Below are positions 1-9,655 of a stretch of 64,000 nt of DNA, in pieces. Both the position numbers and the translations under genes were made by a program. How positions within the stretch are numbered: the first letter of the stretch is position 1; every line of letters starts with the position of its first letter. Origin of the DNA: Lachnospiraceae bacterium (GTDB taxonomy: Bacteria > Bacillota > Clostridia > Lachnospirales > Lachnospiraceae); NCBI GenBank assembly GCA_910576335.1, contig CAJTIU010000023.1, positions 22,219-86,218 of the forward strand, given 5' to 3'. The notes under the pieces are model-generated. The model saw only the letters and a program-made list of their open reading frames with translations. It ran no database searches and was not told where the DNA came from.

Positions 1-61
1 GATTCTGGTACTCGCTGTCTGTGCCAGACCAGTGGATCTTCTAAACAAGGAGAAAAGAAAA

Positions 62-1021
62 ATGATAAGCAGCATAACAGATGAGAGAACGAACCGGAGA
101 AGAGACGAAAGAAGACGGATACAGAGCAGAAGAATCTATGCCCGCAGAAAGCAGAGAGTAAGGCGGCAGATGATGCTTCTGGGTGCAATTGCTTTGTTGG
201 TAGTTCTGTCTATAGGCTCATGTACACGCAATTTCCTGCTAAAAAGGAGTGCGCAGGAGACATCGGCAGTAAAAAACGGACAGAAGGCAGAAGGGGTAAA
301 AGCAGCAAAGGGAGAAAAGGGTACGGGAACATCCGAAGGAGGCAGTGACGCAGGAGAGGCGTCAGAAGCGTCAGAAGAGCTGCTTGCGCGTGTAAAAAAG
401 GAGGCGAAGGAGGCTGGATATCCGAAAGAGATTATCAGTCTGCTTTCAAAGAATCCCGAGACAGTAGACTTTGTAGCAGATTACTCTGCGAAAAAAGATA
501 TTACGCCCGCAGACACAGTGGGAAGCATAAAAAAAGGAGAGATCCCACATCTTCTCCAGTGGGACGAACGATGGGGCTATTCGACATATGGAACAAGCAC
601 GATTGCAGTCAGCGGCTGTGGGCCGACCTGCATGTCAATGGTGATTTCTGGGCTTACCGGGGACAATTCCGTTACGCCTGCTAAGGTTGCAGAGTATAGT
701 ATGGAGAATGAGTATGTAGATTCGTCAAACGATACCGTCTGGCTGTTCATGCAGGAGGCGTCACAGCACTGGGGCATAACAGGATATGAGATTACGGCAG
801 AAGAATCAGACGTAGAGGAACAGCTTCTGGCAGGACACCCGATCATCTGCAGCGTGGGGCCGGGAGACTTTACAAAGAACGGACATTTCCTTGTATTAGC
901 TGGATACGAAGACGGGAAGGTAAGAATAAACGATCCATTCAGCAAAAAAAACAGCGGGAAACTGTGGGAATATAAAAAAATCAAAAAACAGATACGGGCA
1001 ATATGGGCATATTCCAACTAG
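62..1021 (+). CDS. Membrane-anchored C39-like cysteine peptidase
   Basis: Predicted 319-aa protein. A basic N-terminus rich in Arg is followed by one membrane segment at about residues 37-57, a low-complexity Lys/Glu/Ala/Gly linker, and a C-terminal peptidase_C39_2-like domain from about residue 170. The likely catalytic Cys is in SGCGPTCMSM and the His in GHFLVLAGYEDG, as in this family; the domain therefore probably acts outside the membrane on peptides or wall-linked substrates, which is inference. I start it at 62 rather than at an upstream in-frame codon because AAGGAG at 48-53 is well spaced for this ATG. The stop codon is the first bases of a 40-nt palindrome. No partner genes are visible on the left because the window begins here. 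Confidence 0.8.
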   Translation: MISSITDERTNRRRDERRRIQSRRIYARRKQRVRRQMMLLGAIALLVVLSIGSCTRNFLLKRSAQETSAVKNGQKAEGVKAAKGEKGTGTSEGGSDAGEASEASEELLARVKKEAKEAGYPKEIISLLSKNPETVDFVADYSAKKDITPADTVGSIKKGEIPHLLQWDERWGYSTYGTSTIAVSGCGPTCMSMVISGLTGDNSVTPAKVAEYSMENEYVDSSNDTVWLFMQEASQHWGITGYEITAEESDVEEQLLAGHPIICSVGPGDFTKNGHFLVLAGYEDGKVRINDPFSKKNSGKLWEYKKIKKQIRAIWAYSN

Positions 1022-1060
1022 TTGGGGACGGGGTAAAATTCATTTTACCCCGTCCCCAAC
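1021..1060. repeat. GGGGACGGGG palindrome, copy 1
   Basis: Two 19-nt arms that are exact reverse complements around a 2-nt centre; the arm starts GTTGGGGACGGGG. It overlaps the last base of the preceding stop codon. Four relatives lie elsewhere in the window. It could act as a terminator hairpin but has no T run after it. Confidence 0.9.
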
Positions 1061-1597
1061 TACAAATCCAAGAATATTCTGACGATTTATGAAAAAAGAA
1101 AAACAAGCAAAAAAATTAAAATAATATAAAAAAACATATTGACAAAACATGCGTGGATGTGGTATTCTATATTCAACAAATAACAGAACTGCATTACAAG
1201 ACAGACGCGAGCTGTAAGTGATGGGTTGTTATTTATCAACACAAGTGTTGGAAGAGGATTTCTGAGAAGATGCGCGTTAGTATCAGGAGTCAAAGAGTTT
1301 ATGAAAAGGAGGTACGGACCGCCAAAAGCTTAAGTTAATATCCAGAATACAAAGATCGGAAAAAGGTAATTGAAGGAACATCAAGAGACTTGGACCGAGA
1401 AAGTAAGAGAGGTAAAAAAGAATGATCGAAGTATCAGAGTAAAGGCGGGTATCAATGATAATGTTGGTATCCGTCTTTACATATGTTTATGTTCTGTCTT
1501 TGGCGTTGTCTTATGGCTATATTTGTATTGCCATAATCTTTCTGCGTTTTGTGGGATACCTTTTCACGTTTCTATTCACAAAATTTTAATAATTTAA
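1061..1597 (+). other. Non-coding stretch with strong promoter, possible structured RNA
   Basis: This stretch has no convincing gene. A good promoter is present: TTGACA at 1138-1143, an 18-bp spacer and TATTCT at 1162-1167. The transcript would run about 300 nt before a hairpin at about 1440-1477 whose arms pair with several G-U pairs and end in CTTT. A TTG-initiated frame of 75 codons at 1370 lacks a proper ribosome site and runs through that hairpin, so I do not call it. A small RNA or long leader is possible; I recognise no RNA family in it. Confidence 0.35.
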
Positions 1598-1640
1598 TTA
1601 GCACTCACCTATTTACAGTGCTAACAAAAAGTGTTATAGT
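1598..1640 (+). promoter_or_regulatory. CIRCE operator and clpB promoter
   Basis: TTAGCACTC, nine bases, then CAGTGCTAA (1598-1624) matches the CIRCE element TTAGCACTC-N9-GAGTGCTAA with one mismatch. It overlaps a promoter: TTTACA at 1612-1617, a 17-bp spacer and TATAGT at 1635-1640. CIRCE is the known binding site of the heat-shock repressor HrcA, so clpB here is very probably HrcA-controlled. Confidence 0.9.
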
Positions 1641-1694
1641 TCGAATAGAACAAGAAAAACAAGTCATACTATTATTATACGAGGAGGTATTGCC

Positions 1695-4292
1695 ATGAAT
1701 ATAAATAAATTTACACAAAAGTCTTTGCAGGCTGTCCAGGACTGTGAGCGTACAGCCCTTGAGTATGGAAATCAGGAGATTGAGCAGGAGCATCTGCTCT
1801 ACGCGCTGCTTACCCAGGAGGACAGCCTGATCCTGAAGCTTATGGAGAAGATGGGAATCAACAAGGAACTTCTGATTAACCGGGCCGAGGAGGCATTAAG
1901 AAAGCGTACGAAGGTGCAGGGAGGGCAGCAGTATGTGGGACAGGAGCTGAATAAGGCCCTGATTCATGCGGAGGACGAGGCAAAGCAGATGGGGGATGAG
2001 TATGTGTCTGTGGAGCACCTTTTCCTGGCCCTTATAAAATATGCGAACCGGGAATTGAAGTCAGTATTCCGGGAGATGGGCATCAGCCGGGACGGATTCC
2101 TGAAGGCTCTGTCCACGGTCCGGGGCAATCAGCGGGTGACCAGTGACAATCCGGAAAGTACCTATGATACGCTCAATAAGTACGGGTCAGACCTGGTGGA
2201 GCGCGCCAGGGAGCAGAAGCTTGATCCGGTTATTGGGCGTGACGGGGAGATCCGCAACGCCATACGGATTCTCTCCCGCAAGACGAAGAATAATCCGGTT
2301 CTCATCGGTGAGCCTGGCGTGGGGAAGACCGCTGTTGTGGAAGGTCTTGCCCAGAGAATCGTGCGGGGTGATGTGCCGGAAGGACTTAAGGATAAGACCA
2401 TCTTTTCTCTGGACATGGGCGCCCTTGTGGCGGGTGCAAAGTACCGGGGTGAATTCGAGGAGCGTCTCAAGGCAGTGCTGGAGGAGGTAAAGAACAGCGA
2501 CGGGAGAATCATTCTGTTTATTGATGAACTCCATACCATTGTAGGCGCCGGCAAGACAGACGGCGCTATGGATGCCGGGAATATGCTCAAGCCTATGCTT
2601 GCAAGAGGTGAGCTCCACTGTATCGGGGCAACCACGCTGGACGAGTACCGCCAGTATATAGAAAAGGATGCGGCACTGGAGCGTCGGTTCCAGCCAGTGA
2701 TGGTTGACGAGCCGACCGTAGAGGATGCAGTCTCTATTCTGAGGGGACTTAAGGAACGATACGAGGTGTTCCATGGTGTGAAGATTACAGACGGGGCGCT
2801 GGTGGCTGCGGCAACACTGTCAGACCGTTATATTTCGGACAGATTTCTGCCGGATAAGGCGATTGACCTTGTGGACGAGGCCTGCGCACTGATTAAGACA
2901 GAGCTTGATTCTATGCCGACAGAGCTGGATGAGCTGCAGCGCAAGATTATGCAGTTTGAAATTGAAGAGGCGGCACTTAAGAAGGAGGAGGACCGCCTGA
3001 GTCAGGACAGACTTGCCCACCTGCGGAAGGAACTCTCTGAACTCCGGGAGGAATTTGCAGGGAAGAAGGCGCAGTGGGATAATGAGAAGGTCGGCGTGGA
3101 GCGTGTCCAAAAGCTCAGGGAGGAGATTGAACAGGTCAATAAGGCGATTGAAAAGGCACAGCAGGCATATGACCTCAATAAGGCGGCAGAACTCCAGTAC
3201 GGACGTCTTCCCCAGCTTCAGAAGCAGCTTTTGGAGGAGGAGAATAAGGTTAAGGACGAGGAATTTTCCCTTGTCCACGAGAGTGTGACGGATGAGGAGA
3301 TCGGAAGGATCGTCTCCAGGTGGACCGGGATCCCGGTTGCAAAGCTAAATGAAAGCGAACGCAGCAAGACGCTCCATCTTGCAGAAGAGCTCCATAAACG
3401 GGTGATTGGACAGGACGAAGGGGTGGAACTCGTGACAGAGGCGATTATCCGTTCCAGGGCGGGAATCAAGGATCCGACCAAACCGATTGGCTCATTCCTG
3501 TTTCTCGGCCCTACCGGGGTAGGTAAGACAGAGCTGGCCAAGACACTTGCCGAGAGCCTTTTTGATGATGAGAGCAATATGGTGCGGATCGATATGAGTG
3601 AGTACATGGAGAAGTATTCCGTATCCCGTCTGATCGGAGCGCCTCCGGGATATGTAGGCTATGATGAGGGAGGACAGCTTACAGAGGCGGTTAGGAGGAA
3701 GCCTTATTCTGTTGTTCTGTTTGACGAGATTGAAAAGGCACATCCGGATGTGTTCAATGTATTGCTCCAGGTACTGGATGACGGACGGATCACAGACTCA
3801 AAGGGGCGTACCGTGGATTTTAAGAATACCATTCTTATCATGACTTCCAATATCGGTTCCGCCCTGCTCCTGGAGGGAATTGATGAGAAGGGGGCGATTG
3901 ACGCAAGTTGTGAACAGGCAGTCCTGGAAGAACTTAAGCTGCACTTCAGGCCGGAATTTTTAAACCGGCTGGATGAAACAATTTTATTTAAACCATTGAC
4001 GAAAGCAGATATTTATGACATTATTGATTTACTGGCTGCAGACATGAACAGACGTCTTATGGATAAGGAGATCTCTATAGAGCTTACGGAGGCTGCAAAA
4101 CAGCTTGTACTTGACGGAGGCTATGACCCGGCATATGGGGCAAGACCGCTGAAGCGTTATCTTCAGAAACATGTAGAGACTCTGGCTGCAAGGCTGATGC
4201 TGAAGGGGGACATCGGAGCAGGCGGGACGATTGTGATTGATGCGGAACAGGGGAGACTGACTGCACAAAGAAAAGGCAGCCTTAAACAATGA
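1695..4292 (+). CDS. clpB: ATP-dependent protein disaggregase ClpB
   Basis: An 865-aa HSP100 chaperone, the usual ClpB length. In order: an N-terminal Clp repeat domain (about 1-145), the first AAA+ module with Walker A GEPGVGKT near residue 205, a long coiled-coil middle domain (about 405-525) that separates ClpB from ClpC, and the second AAA+ module with GPTGVGKT near residue 605 and the C-terminal D2-small domain. Known role: with DnaK it pulls polypeptides out of aggregates in the cytoplasm. The ribosome site GAGGAGG sits just before the ATG, and a CIRCE operator lies upstream. A GGCATTC...GAATGCC hairpin at 4301-4336 may end the transcript. Confidence 0.97.
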   Translation: MNINKFTQKSLQAVQDCERTALEYGNQEIEQEHLLYALLTQEDSLILKLMEKMGINKELLINRAEEALRKRTKVQGGQQYVGQELNKALIHAEDEAKQMGDEYVSVEHLFLALIKYANRELKSVFREMGISRDGFLKALSTVRGNQRVTSDNPESTYDTLNKYGSDLVERAREQKLDPVIGRDGEIRNAIRILSRKTKNNPVLIGEPGVGKTAVVEGLAQRIVRGDVPEGLKDKTIFSLDMGALVAGAKYRGEFEERLKAVLEEVKNSDGRIILFIDELHTIVGAGKTDGAMDAGNMLKPMLARGELHCIGATTLDEYRQYIEKDAALERRFQPVMVDEPTVEDAVSILRGLKERYEVFHGVKITDGALVAAATLSDRYISDRFLPDKAIDLVDEACALIKTELDSMPTELDELQRKIMQFEIEEAALKKEEDRLSQDRLAHLRKELSELREEFAGKKAQWDNEKVGVERVQKLREEIEQVNKAIEKAQQAYDLNKAAELQYGRLPQLQKQLLEEENKVKDEEFSLVHESVTDEEIGRIVSRWTGIPVAKLNESERSKTLHLAEELHKRVIGQDEGVELVTEAIIRSRAGIKDPTKPIGSFLFLGPTGVGKTELAKTLAESLFDDESNMVRIDMSEYMEKYSVSRLIGAPPGYVGYDEGGQLTEAVRRKPYSVVLFDEIEKAHPDVFNVLLQVLDDGRITDSKGRTVDFKNTILIMTSNIGSALLLEGIDEKGAIDASCEQAVLEELKLHFRPEFLNRLDETILFKPLTKADIYDIIDLLAADMNRRLMDKEISIELTEAAKQLVLDGGYDPAYGARPLKRYLQKHVETLAARLMLKGDIGAGGTIVIDAEQGRLTAQRKGSLKQ

Positions 4293-4300
4293 AGAGATAC

Positions 4301-4336
4301 GGCATTCGCACCGGGAAACCGGCTGTGAATGCCTTT
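4301..4336 (+). terminator. Possible weak terminator after clpB
   Basis: GGCATTCGCACCGG and CCGGCTGTGAATGCC pair around a GAAA loop with a bulge, followed only by TTTC, so it is a weak intrinsic terminator or an mRNA-end structure. Confidence 0.45.
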
Positions 4337-4388
4337 CGCAAGTGTAGGGAGCAGTCGCCAGGTAATGTATATGGGAGGTGTTATAAGT

Positions 4389-5249
4389 ATGAATTATTTA
4401 AAGTGGAAGGAAGTGGCAGTGGATCTTCTGGTAGATATCATTGCCAGCATGGCAATCGCTGTCGGAGTATATAATTTTGCATTAAATGCAAATTTTCCGG
4501 TCGCCGGGTTTTCCGGGATTGCCATTATTATCTATCATCTGACAGGGATTCCGGTAGGTGTGGGGACACTGATCCTGAATATTCCGGTCGCCATATTCTG
4601 CTACAAGTTCCTGGGGAGGACATTTTTTCTGAAATCCTTAAAGACGATCATTATCTCTTCTGTTTTTATGGACTACATTGCGCCCATGCTTCCGGTATAT
4701 GAGGGCAGCAGATTCCTTGCAGCCCTTTGTATGGGAGTGTTGTGCGGGTTCGGGTATGCGGTTATTTTTATGCGTGGCTCATCCACAGGGGGCCAGGACT
4801 TTATCAGTATGGCGGTCAAGAAGGTAAAGCCGCATATATCGCTGGGCATAATCACAGCTGTTCAGGACTTTTCCACGATTCTGCTGGGGAGTATTCTGGT
4901 TTTTAAGGATGTGGACGGTTTTATCTACGGAATCATTGTGACGTATATTATGACGCTGATCATGGATAAGATTCTGTATGGCATGGACGAAGGAAAGATG
5001 ACCTTGATTGTCACAGAGCGCGGGGAGGAGCTGGCAGTGCAGATCGATGAGTATACGGGGAGAGGCTCTACCATTCTCAGGGGAATGGGAAGCTATTCAA
5101 AAAGGAAAAAGGATGTGATTATGTGTGCATGTAATAATAAACAGATGTACACCATCAAAAAAATGGTGCATGCTTTGGATCCGGAGGCATTTACAATTAT
5201 TGTGGAATCCAACGAAGTAGTGGGCGAAGGATTTAAAGTGGAGATTTAG
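4389..5249 (+). CDS. YitT family membrane protein (DUF161/DUF2179)
   Basis: A 286-aa membrane protein. It has an N-terminal set of about five hydrophobic segments (residues ~10-180) with the YitT-type pattern, followed by a soluble C-terminal DUF2179 domain (~205-286). The start at 4389 follows GGGAGGTG at 4373-4380; upstream in-frame codons lack a ribosome site. The family is widespread in Firmicutes but its transported substrate, if any, is not firmly established. It stands alone between the clpB hairpin and the downstream signalling genes. Confidence 0.85.
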   Translation: MNYLKWKEVAVDLLVDIIASMAIAVGVYNFALNANFPVAGFSGIAIIIYHLTGIPVGVGTLILNIPVAIFCYKFLGRTFFLKSLKTIIISSVFMDYIAPMLPVYEGSRFLAALCMGVLCGFGYAVIFMRGSSTGGQDFISMAVKKVKPHISLGIITAVQDFSTILLGSILVFKDVDGFIYGIIVTYIMTLIMDKILYGMDEGKMTLIVTERGEELAVQIDEYTGRGSTILRGMGSYSKRKKDVIMCACNNKQMYTIKKMVHALDPEAFTIIVESNEVVGEGFKVEI

Positions 5250-5357
5250 ACATTCTTTAGAAAGGCTATTCAGATAAATAAAAGAATTGACAACGTTATG
5301 TATCATGACGTAAAATTAAAATGTTAGGTTTGTTATAAACACAGTAGGAGGTACAGG

Positions 5358-5717
5358 ATGACTATAGAAGAATTTTATGCAACATTTGACCCGTCGGGAA
5401 ATGAATATGCAAATGTTATGGGAAGGCTGGCAACTGAGAGGCTTGTGAACAAGTATCTGAACAAGATGCTGGATGATAAAAGCTATGGAAATCTGAAGCA
5501 GGCAGTTGCTGACGGAGATTATAAGACAGCCTTTATGGCTTCCCATACAATTAAGGGGATCTGCATGAACCTGAATCTGAAGCCACTTGCAGATTCTAGC
5601 GATGCTTTGACAGAGGAGCTTAGAAACGACCCGGACGCCGGTAAAGTGGAAGAGCTTTTGAAGCAGGTGGAGAAGGATTATGAATTTGTTGCGGATGGAA
5701 TTAGAAGTATTGGTTAG
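5358..5717 (+). CDS. Hpt phosphotransfer domain protein
   Basis: A 119-aa all-helical protein made of a single histidine phosphotransfer domain. The phospho-accepting His is in ASHTIKG near residue 63, with the Hpt-typical spacing to a second helix. Hpt proteins pass phosphate between a histidine kinase and a response regulator receiver. Its gene lies only 15 bp before the REC/HD-GYP/GGDEF gene, so the natural inference is that it feeds or drains the receiver of that protein. No kinase gene is present nearby; the kinase partner must be elsewhere. Confidence 0.88.
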   Translation: MTIEEFYATFDPSGNEYANVMGRLATERLVNKYLNKMLDDKSYGNLKQAVADGDYKTAFMASHTIKGICMNLNLKPLADSSDALTEELRNDPDAGKVEELLKQVEKDYEFVADGIRSIG

Positions 5718-5732
5718 AGTGAGTGAAGGTTT

Positions 5733-7805
5733 ATGAGTGAAGGTTTAAGAAAGAAAAAGATATTAGTGGTAGATGATTCCGAGATGAATCGTTCTATTCT
5801 TGCCGATATGCTGGGAGATGATTATGAGATTTTAGAGGCCACGAATGGCGTGGAGGCAATTGCCGCGATCAAGGAGAGGGAGAGTGAGATTACCCTGATG
5901 CTTCTTGATATTGTGATGCCTCAGATGGACGGGTTTGAGGTGTTGTCTATTATGAACAAGGGCGGATGGATCGGGAATATTCCCGTTATTATGATATCTG
6001 CCGAAACTTCATCAAATCTTGTGAACCAGGCATATGATATGGGCGTCACCGACTATATCAGCCGGCCTTTTGACGGGAAGATTGTCAGACGGAGAGTGAA
6101 TAATACAATCATGCTGTATACGAAGCAGAAGATGCTTCAGGGGATGATCGCAGAGCAGATTCTGGAAAAAGAAAAAAGCAGCTCACTCATGGTAGACATT
6201 CTCAGTAATATTGTAGAGTTCCGTAACGGTGAAAGCGGGCTTCATGTGCTGCATGTCCGTACAATTACGGAGACGCTGCTGAAACATCTGGCGGAAAAGA
6301 CAGACCAGTATGATTTGAATCATACAAAGATTGCCATGATCAGTCTGGCCTCGGCGCTTCATGATATTGGAAAGATTTCTATTGACGAGAAGATTCTGAA
6401 CAAACCGGGAAGGCTTACGGATGAAGAATTTGTAATTATGAAGACACATTCGGCAATTGGAGGAGATATGCTGATGAATGTGGCTCACAGACGTGATGAG
6501 GAGCTTGTGAAAGTGGCATACGAGATCTGCAGGTGGCATCACGAAAGATATAATGGCAGGGGTTATCCAGACGGACTGAAGGGAGAGGAAATCCCGATTT
6601 CCGCCCAGGTGGTCGCTATGGCGGATGTGTATGATGCACTAACGAGTAAACGTGTATATAAGCCTGCATTTTCCCATGAGAAGGCAGTAGAGATGATTAT
6701 GAACGGGGAGTGCGGTGTATTTAATCCCCTTCTTTTGGAATGCCTTCAGGATGTAAAGGAATATCTAAAGGAAGAACTTGAAAATAAGACTCTCAAGAGT
6801 GTGGCTGAAGATGAAGTGCAGTCTATGACGGAGGAGCTGATTGCAAAGGGTGACACCATTGCCTCTGACAGAACGCTGAGGCTTCTGGAGCAGGAGAGAA
6901 TTAAATATCAGTTTTTTGCCTCCATGTCCAAGGAGATTCAGTTTGAATACAATGTGGATACCGATATGGTGACCTTGTCCGAATGGGGGGCAAAATACCT
7001 TGGGGTGGATGAACTTGTCATGCATCCATTTGAAGATGAAAAGATGGCGGAGATCCTGAATGTCGAAAAGATGCATGAGATCCGCCGTAAAGTCCGCGCT
7101 ACAAATTATACGAATCCAGTCGTAGGCGGAGTGTACCGTCTTCATGTAAATGGAGAGGACAGATGGCACAGGATGACTGTGCGTGCCATGTGGGAGGGTA
7201 CTGAGGAAAAGATGCATTATACTGGCGCCATCGGCAAATTTGCCAATGTGGATGAGGATTATAAGCGGATGGACAGCCTGGAAAAGGAGGCATCTCATGA
7301 CACCCTTACAGGTCTCTTTAACCATATGAATGCACGGAAGCTGATTGAGGCTGTACTTGCAGAAAGGCAGGATCATACCTATAGCCTGATCTTGTTTGAC
7401 CTGGATCATTTTAAGGATGCGAATGACCAGTATGGACATCTTTTCGGCGATAATGTACTGAAGCATGTGGCACAGAAGCTGACGGATAATTTAAGAAGAG
7501 AAGATATTGTAGCCAGAGTCGGCGGAGATGAATTCATGATATTCCTGGAACACGGAGGGAATTTTGAAGCCCAGGTAAAGCGAATCTTTCAGGTTGTTGA
7601 CGGGGAATACGAGAATTTCCAGATAAGCGTCAGTATGGGAGTCTCCCTTGCCCCTAAGGACGGGGAGGATTACGAGACCCTGTTTCATGCGGCAGACCAG
7701 GCGCTTTATGTTTCGAAAAGGGGAGGAAGGAATCAGTACCGGTTTTACGATAATTCGATGAAAGGAACTTTATCCGTTCTCTCACCGATGGATGGAGAAG
7801 AATAG
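5733..7805 (+). CDS. REC-HD-GYP-PAS-like-GGDEF c-di-GMP signalling protein
   Basis: A 690-aa protein. Residues ~8-125 are a receiver with DDS at 14-16 and the phosphorylation site Asp59 (LLDIVMP); the usual KPF Lys is replaced by Arg (SRPF). Residues ~150-345 are an HD-GYP phosphodiesterase with HDIGK and GRGYPDGL. Residues ~385-505 look like a PAS or related sensor. Residues ~525-680 are a diguanylate cyclase with intact GGDEF and an inhibitory-site RxxD motif five residues before it. Thus it carries both an enzyme that makes c-di-GMP and one that breaks it, under one receiver. It is probably co-transcribed with the Hpt gene. Which activity dominates cannot be read from sequence. Confidence 0.93.
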   Translation: MSEGLRKKKILVVDDSEMNRSILADMLGDDYEILEATNGVEAIAAIKERESEITLMLLDIVMPQMDGFEVLSIMNKGGWIGNIPVIMISAETSSNLVNQAYDMGVTDYISRPFDGKIVRRRVNNTIMLYTKQKMLQGMIAEQILEKEKSSSLMVDILSNIVEFRNGESGLHVLHVRTITETLLKHLAEKTDQYDLNHTKIAMISLASALHDIGKISIDEKILNKPGRLTDEEFVIMKTHSAIGGDMLMNVAHRRDEELVKVAYEICRWHHERYNGRGYPDGLKGEEIPISAQVVAMADVYDALTSKRVYKPAFSHEKAVEMIMNGECGVFNPLLLECLQDVKEYLKEELENKTLKSVAEDEVQSMTEELIAKGDTIASDRTLRLLEQERIKYQFFASMSKEIQFEYNVDTDMVTLSEWGAKYLGVDELVMHPFEDEKMAEILNVEKMHEIRRKVRATNYTNPVVGGVYRLHVNGEDRWHRMTVRAMWEGTEEKMHYTGAIGKFANVDEDYKRMDSLEKEASHDTLTGLFNHMNARKLIEAVLAERQDHTYSLILFDLDHFKDANDQYGHLFGDNVLKHVAQKLTDNLRREDIVARVGGDEFMIFLEHGGNFEAQVKRIFQVVDGEYENFQISVSMGVSLAPKDGEDYETLFHAADQALYVSKRGGRNQYRFYDNSMKGTLSVLSPMDGEE

Positions 7806-7806
7806 G

Positions 7807-7868
7807 CGTTACTATTCACGGCCCGTAATGCGCAGCTTACGCGCATTCCTGAGCCGTTCATAGTGACG
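7807..7868. repeat. Nested inverted repeat
   Basis: Outer arms CGTTACTATTCACGGC (7807-7822) and GCCGTTCATAGTGACG (7853-7868) pair with two mismatches around an inner hairpin AATGCG...CGCATT. It fills the gap between the signalling gene and iorA and may work as a terminator or be a small non-autonomous repeat. Confidence 0.6.
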
Positions 7869-7900
7869 AATAGACGACGTACGAAAGGATGGAAGGCGAG

Positions 7901-9655
7901 ATGTCAGAACCAAAGAAAGTAATTATGCTCGGCAATGAAGCAATTGCCAGAGGCGCCTATGAGGCCGGAGTGAAGGTATCGGCAGCATATCCGGGCACCC
8001 CCAGTACAGAGATCAGTGAATATCTGGTACAGTACAAGGAAGATTTATATTGTGAATGGTCGCCCAATGAAAAGGTAGCGACAGAGGTGGCCATCGGTGC
8101 GTCAGTGGCAGGTGTGCGTGCCATGTCCTGTATGAAGCATGTGGGATTTAATGTGGCGGCAGACCCTGCTTATACAGTTTCCTACATGGGAGTAAACGGC
8201 GGACTGGTGATTGTTGTGGCAGATGATCCGGGGCTTTACAGCTCCCAGAATGAGCAGGATACGAGGATGGTAGCCAGGGCAGCGGCTCTTCCGGTTTTAG
8301 AGCCTTCTGACAGCCAGGAAGCAAAGGACTATATGAAGATGGCGTTTGAGCTGAGCGAACGTTTTGACCGCCCGTTTATTCTCCGGACCACAACAAGGCT
8401 TGCCCATTCCCAGGGGCTTGTAGAGCTTATGGACCGCACAGAGCCAGAGGATAAGCCTTATATAAAAGACATAAGAAAAACAGTGATGATGCCGGGCAAT
8501 GCAAAGCCCCGCCATGTGGAGATAGAGAAGAGGAACCTGGAGCTTGCGAAAGCCGCGGATACGCTTTCTGTAAACCGTGTGGAGATGAAAAACACAGAGA
8601 TCGGCGTGATTACCAGCGGAATTCCGTATCAGTATGTAAAAGAAGCGCTCCCAGAGGCTTCGGTGTTAAAGCTTGGTATGGTCAACCCCCTTCCGAGAAA
8701 GATGATCGAAGAGTTTGCTTCAAAGGTGGACACATTATATGTTGTGGAAGAGCTGGAGCCAGTGATTGAGGAACAGGTAAAGTCATGGGGGATCGCGGCT
8801 GTCGGCAAAGAGATCTTTACGATTCAGGGAGAATACAGCGCGAATATGCTTCGCAGGGCGATTCTGGGAGAGGAACCTTCTGCTGCAGAGCCGGCCACGG
8901 TTCCGGGAAGGCCTCCGGTTTTATGTCCGGGATGCCCCCACAGAAGTGTCTACTATGTGTTAAATAAATTAAAACTTCACGCGGCAGGAGATATCGGCTG
9001 CTATACCCTGGGGGCGGTAGCTCCCCTTAGTGTTGTGGACACTACGATCTGTATGGGAGCAAGTATTTCGAGCCTTCACGGCATGGAGAAGGCAAAGGGA
9101 AAGGATTATATTAAGAACTGGGTGGCAGTGATCGGAGATTCCACATTTTTACATACAGGCGTGAACTCTCTGATGAACATGATGTATAACAGGGCCACCG
9201 GGACAGTTATTATCCTTGATAACTCCACCACTGGAATGACCGGGCACCAGGATCATGCCGCAACGGGAAAGACTCTGCAGGGAGACCCCACCTATGCCAT
9301 TGATATACCGGCACTCTGCCGCGCCATCGGCGTAAAGCATGTGACAGAGGTGAATGCTTTTGATCTGGAGACGCTGGAAAGGACGGTAAAGGAAGAGACT
9401 GCGAGGGACGAGGTATCTGTAATCATCACAAAGACGCCCTGCGTGCTCTTAAGTAAAGCAAAGAAGCCATTATACACTGTCCATGAAGACAGATGCAGGA
9501 AATGCGGCATGTGCATGAAGCCTGGATGTCCTGCGATGACAAAGAATGCAGACGGAACTGTTTACATTGATGATACTATGTGCACGGGCTGTGGCCTGTG
9601 CGAGAGCCTGTGTAAATTCGGTGCAATCGAGCTGGTAAAGGAGGAAAACAGATAA
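7901..9655 (+). CDS. iorA: Indolepyruvate:ferredoxin oxidoreductase alpha subunit
   Basis: A 584-aa subunit. It has the pyrimidine-binding and core domains of 2-oxoacid:ferredoxin oxidoreductases, a thiamine pyrophosphate region with CPGCPHR (~residue 345) and GDSTF, and at the C-terminus two 4Fe-4S motifs, CRKCGMCMKPGCP and CTGCGLCESLCK. Known role: oxidative decarboxylation of arylpyruvates made from aromatic amino acids to aryl-acyl-CoA, passing electrons to ferredoxin. I chose the ATG at 7901 because GGAAGG lies before it; an ATG at 7889 is a weaker alternative. Its TAA stop overlaps the iorB start (TAATG), so translation is coupled. Confidence 0.93.
   Translation: MSEPKKVIMLGNEAIARGAYEAGVKVSAAYPGTPSTEISEYLVQYKEDLYCEWSPNEKVATEVAIGASVAGVRAMSCMKHVGFNVAADPAYTVSYMGVNGGLVIVVADDPGLYSSQNEQDTRMVARAAALPVLEPSDSQEAKDYMKMAFELSERFDRPFILRTTTRLAHSQGLVELMDRTEPEDKPYIKDIRKTVMMPGNAKPRHVEIEKRNLELAKAADTLSVNRVEMKNTEIGVITSGIPYQYVKEALPEASVLKLGMVNPLPRKMIEEFASKVDTLYVVEELEPVIEEQVKSWGIAAVGKEIFTIQGEYSANMLRRAILGEEPSAAEPATVPGRPPVLCPGCPHRSVYYVLNKLKLHAAGDIGCYTLGAVAPLSVVDTTICMGASISSLHGMEKAKGKDYIKNWVAVIGDSTFLHTGVNSLMNMMYNRATGTVIILDNSTTGMTGHQDHAATGKTLQGDPTYAIDIPALCRAIGVKHVTEVNAFDLETLERTVKEETARDEVSVIITKTPCVLLSKAKKPLYTVHEDRCRKCGMCMKPGCPAMTKNADGTVYIDDTMCTGCGLCESLCKFGAIELVKEENR

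Noticed and set aside
1370..1597. TTG-initiated 75-codon frame before clpB
   Set aside because: No proper ribosome site, runs through a hairpin, and the residues look unlike a protein family.
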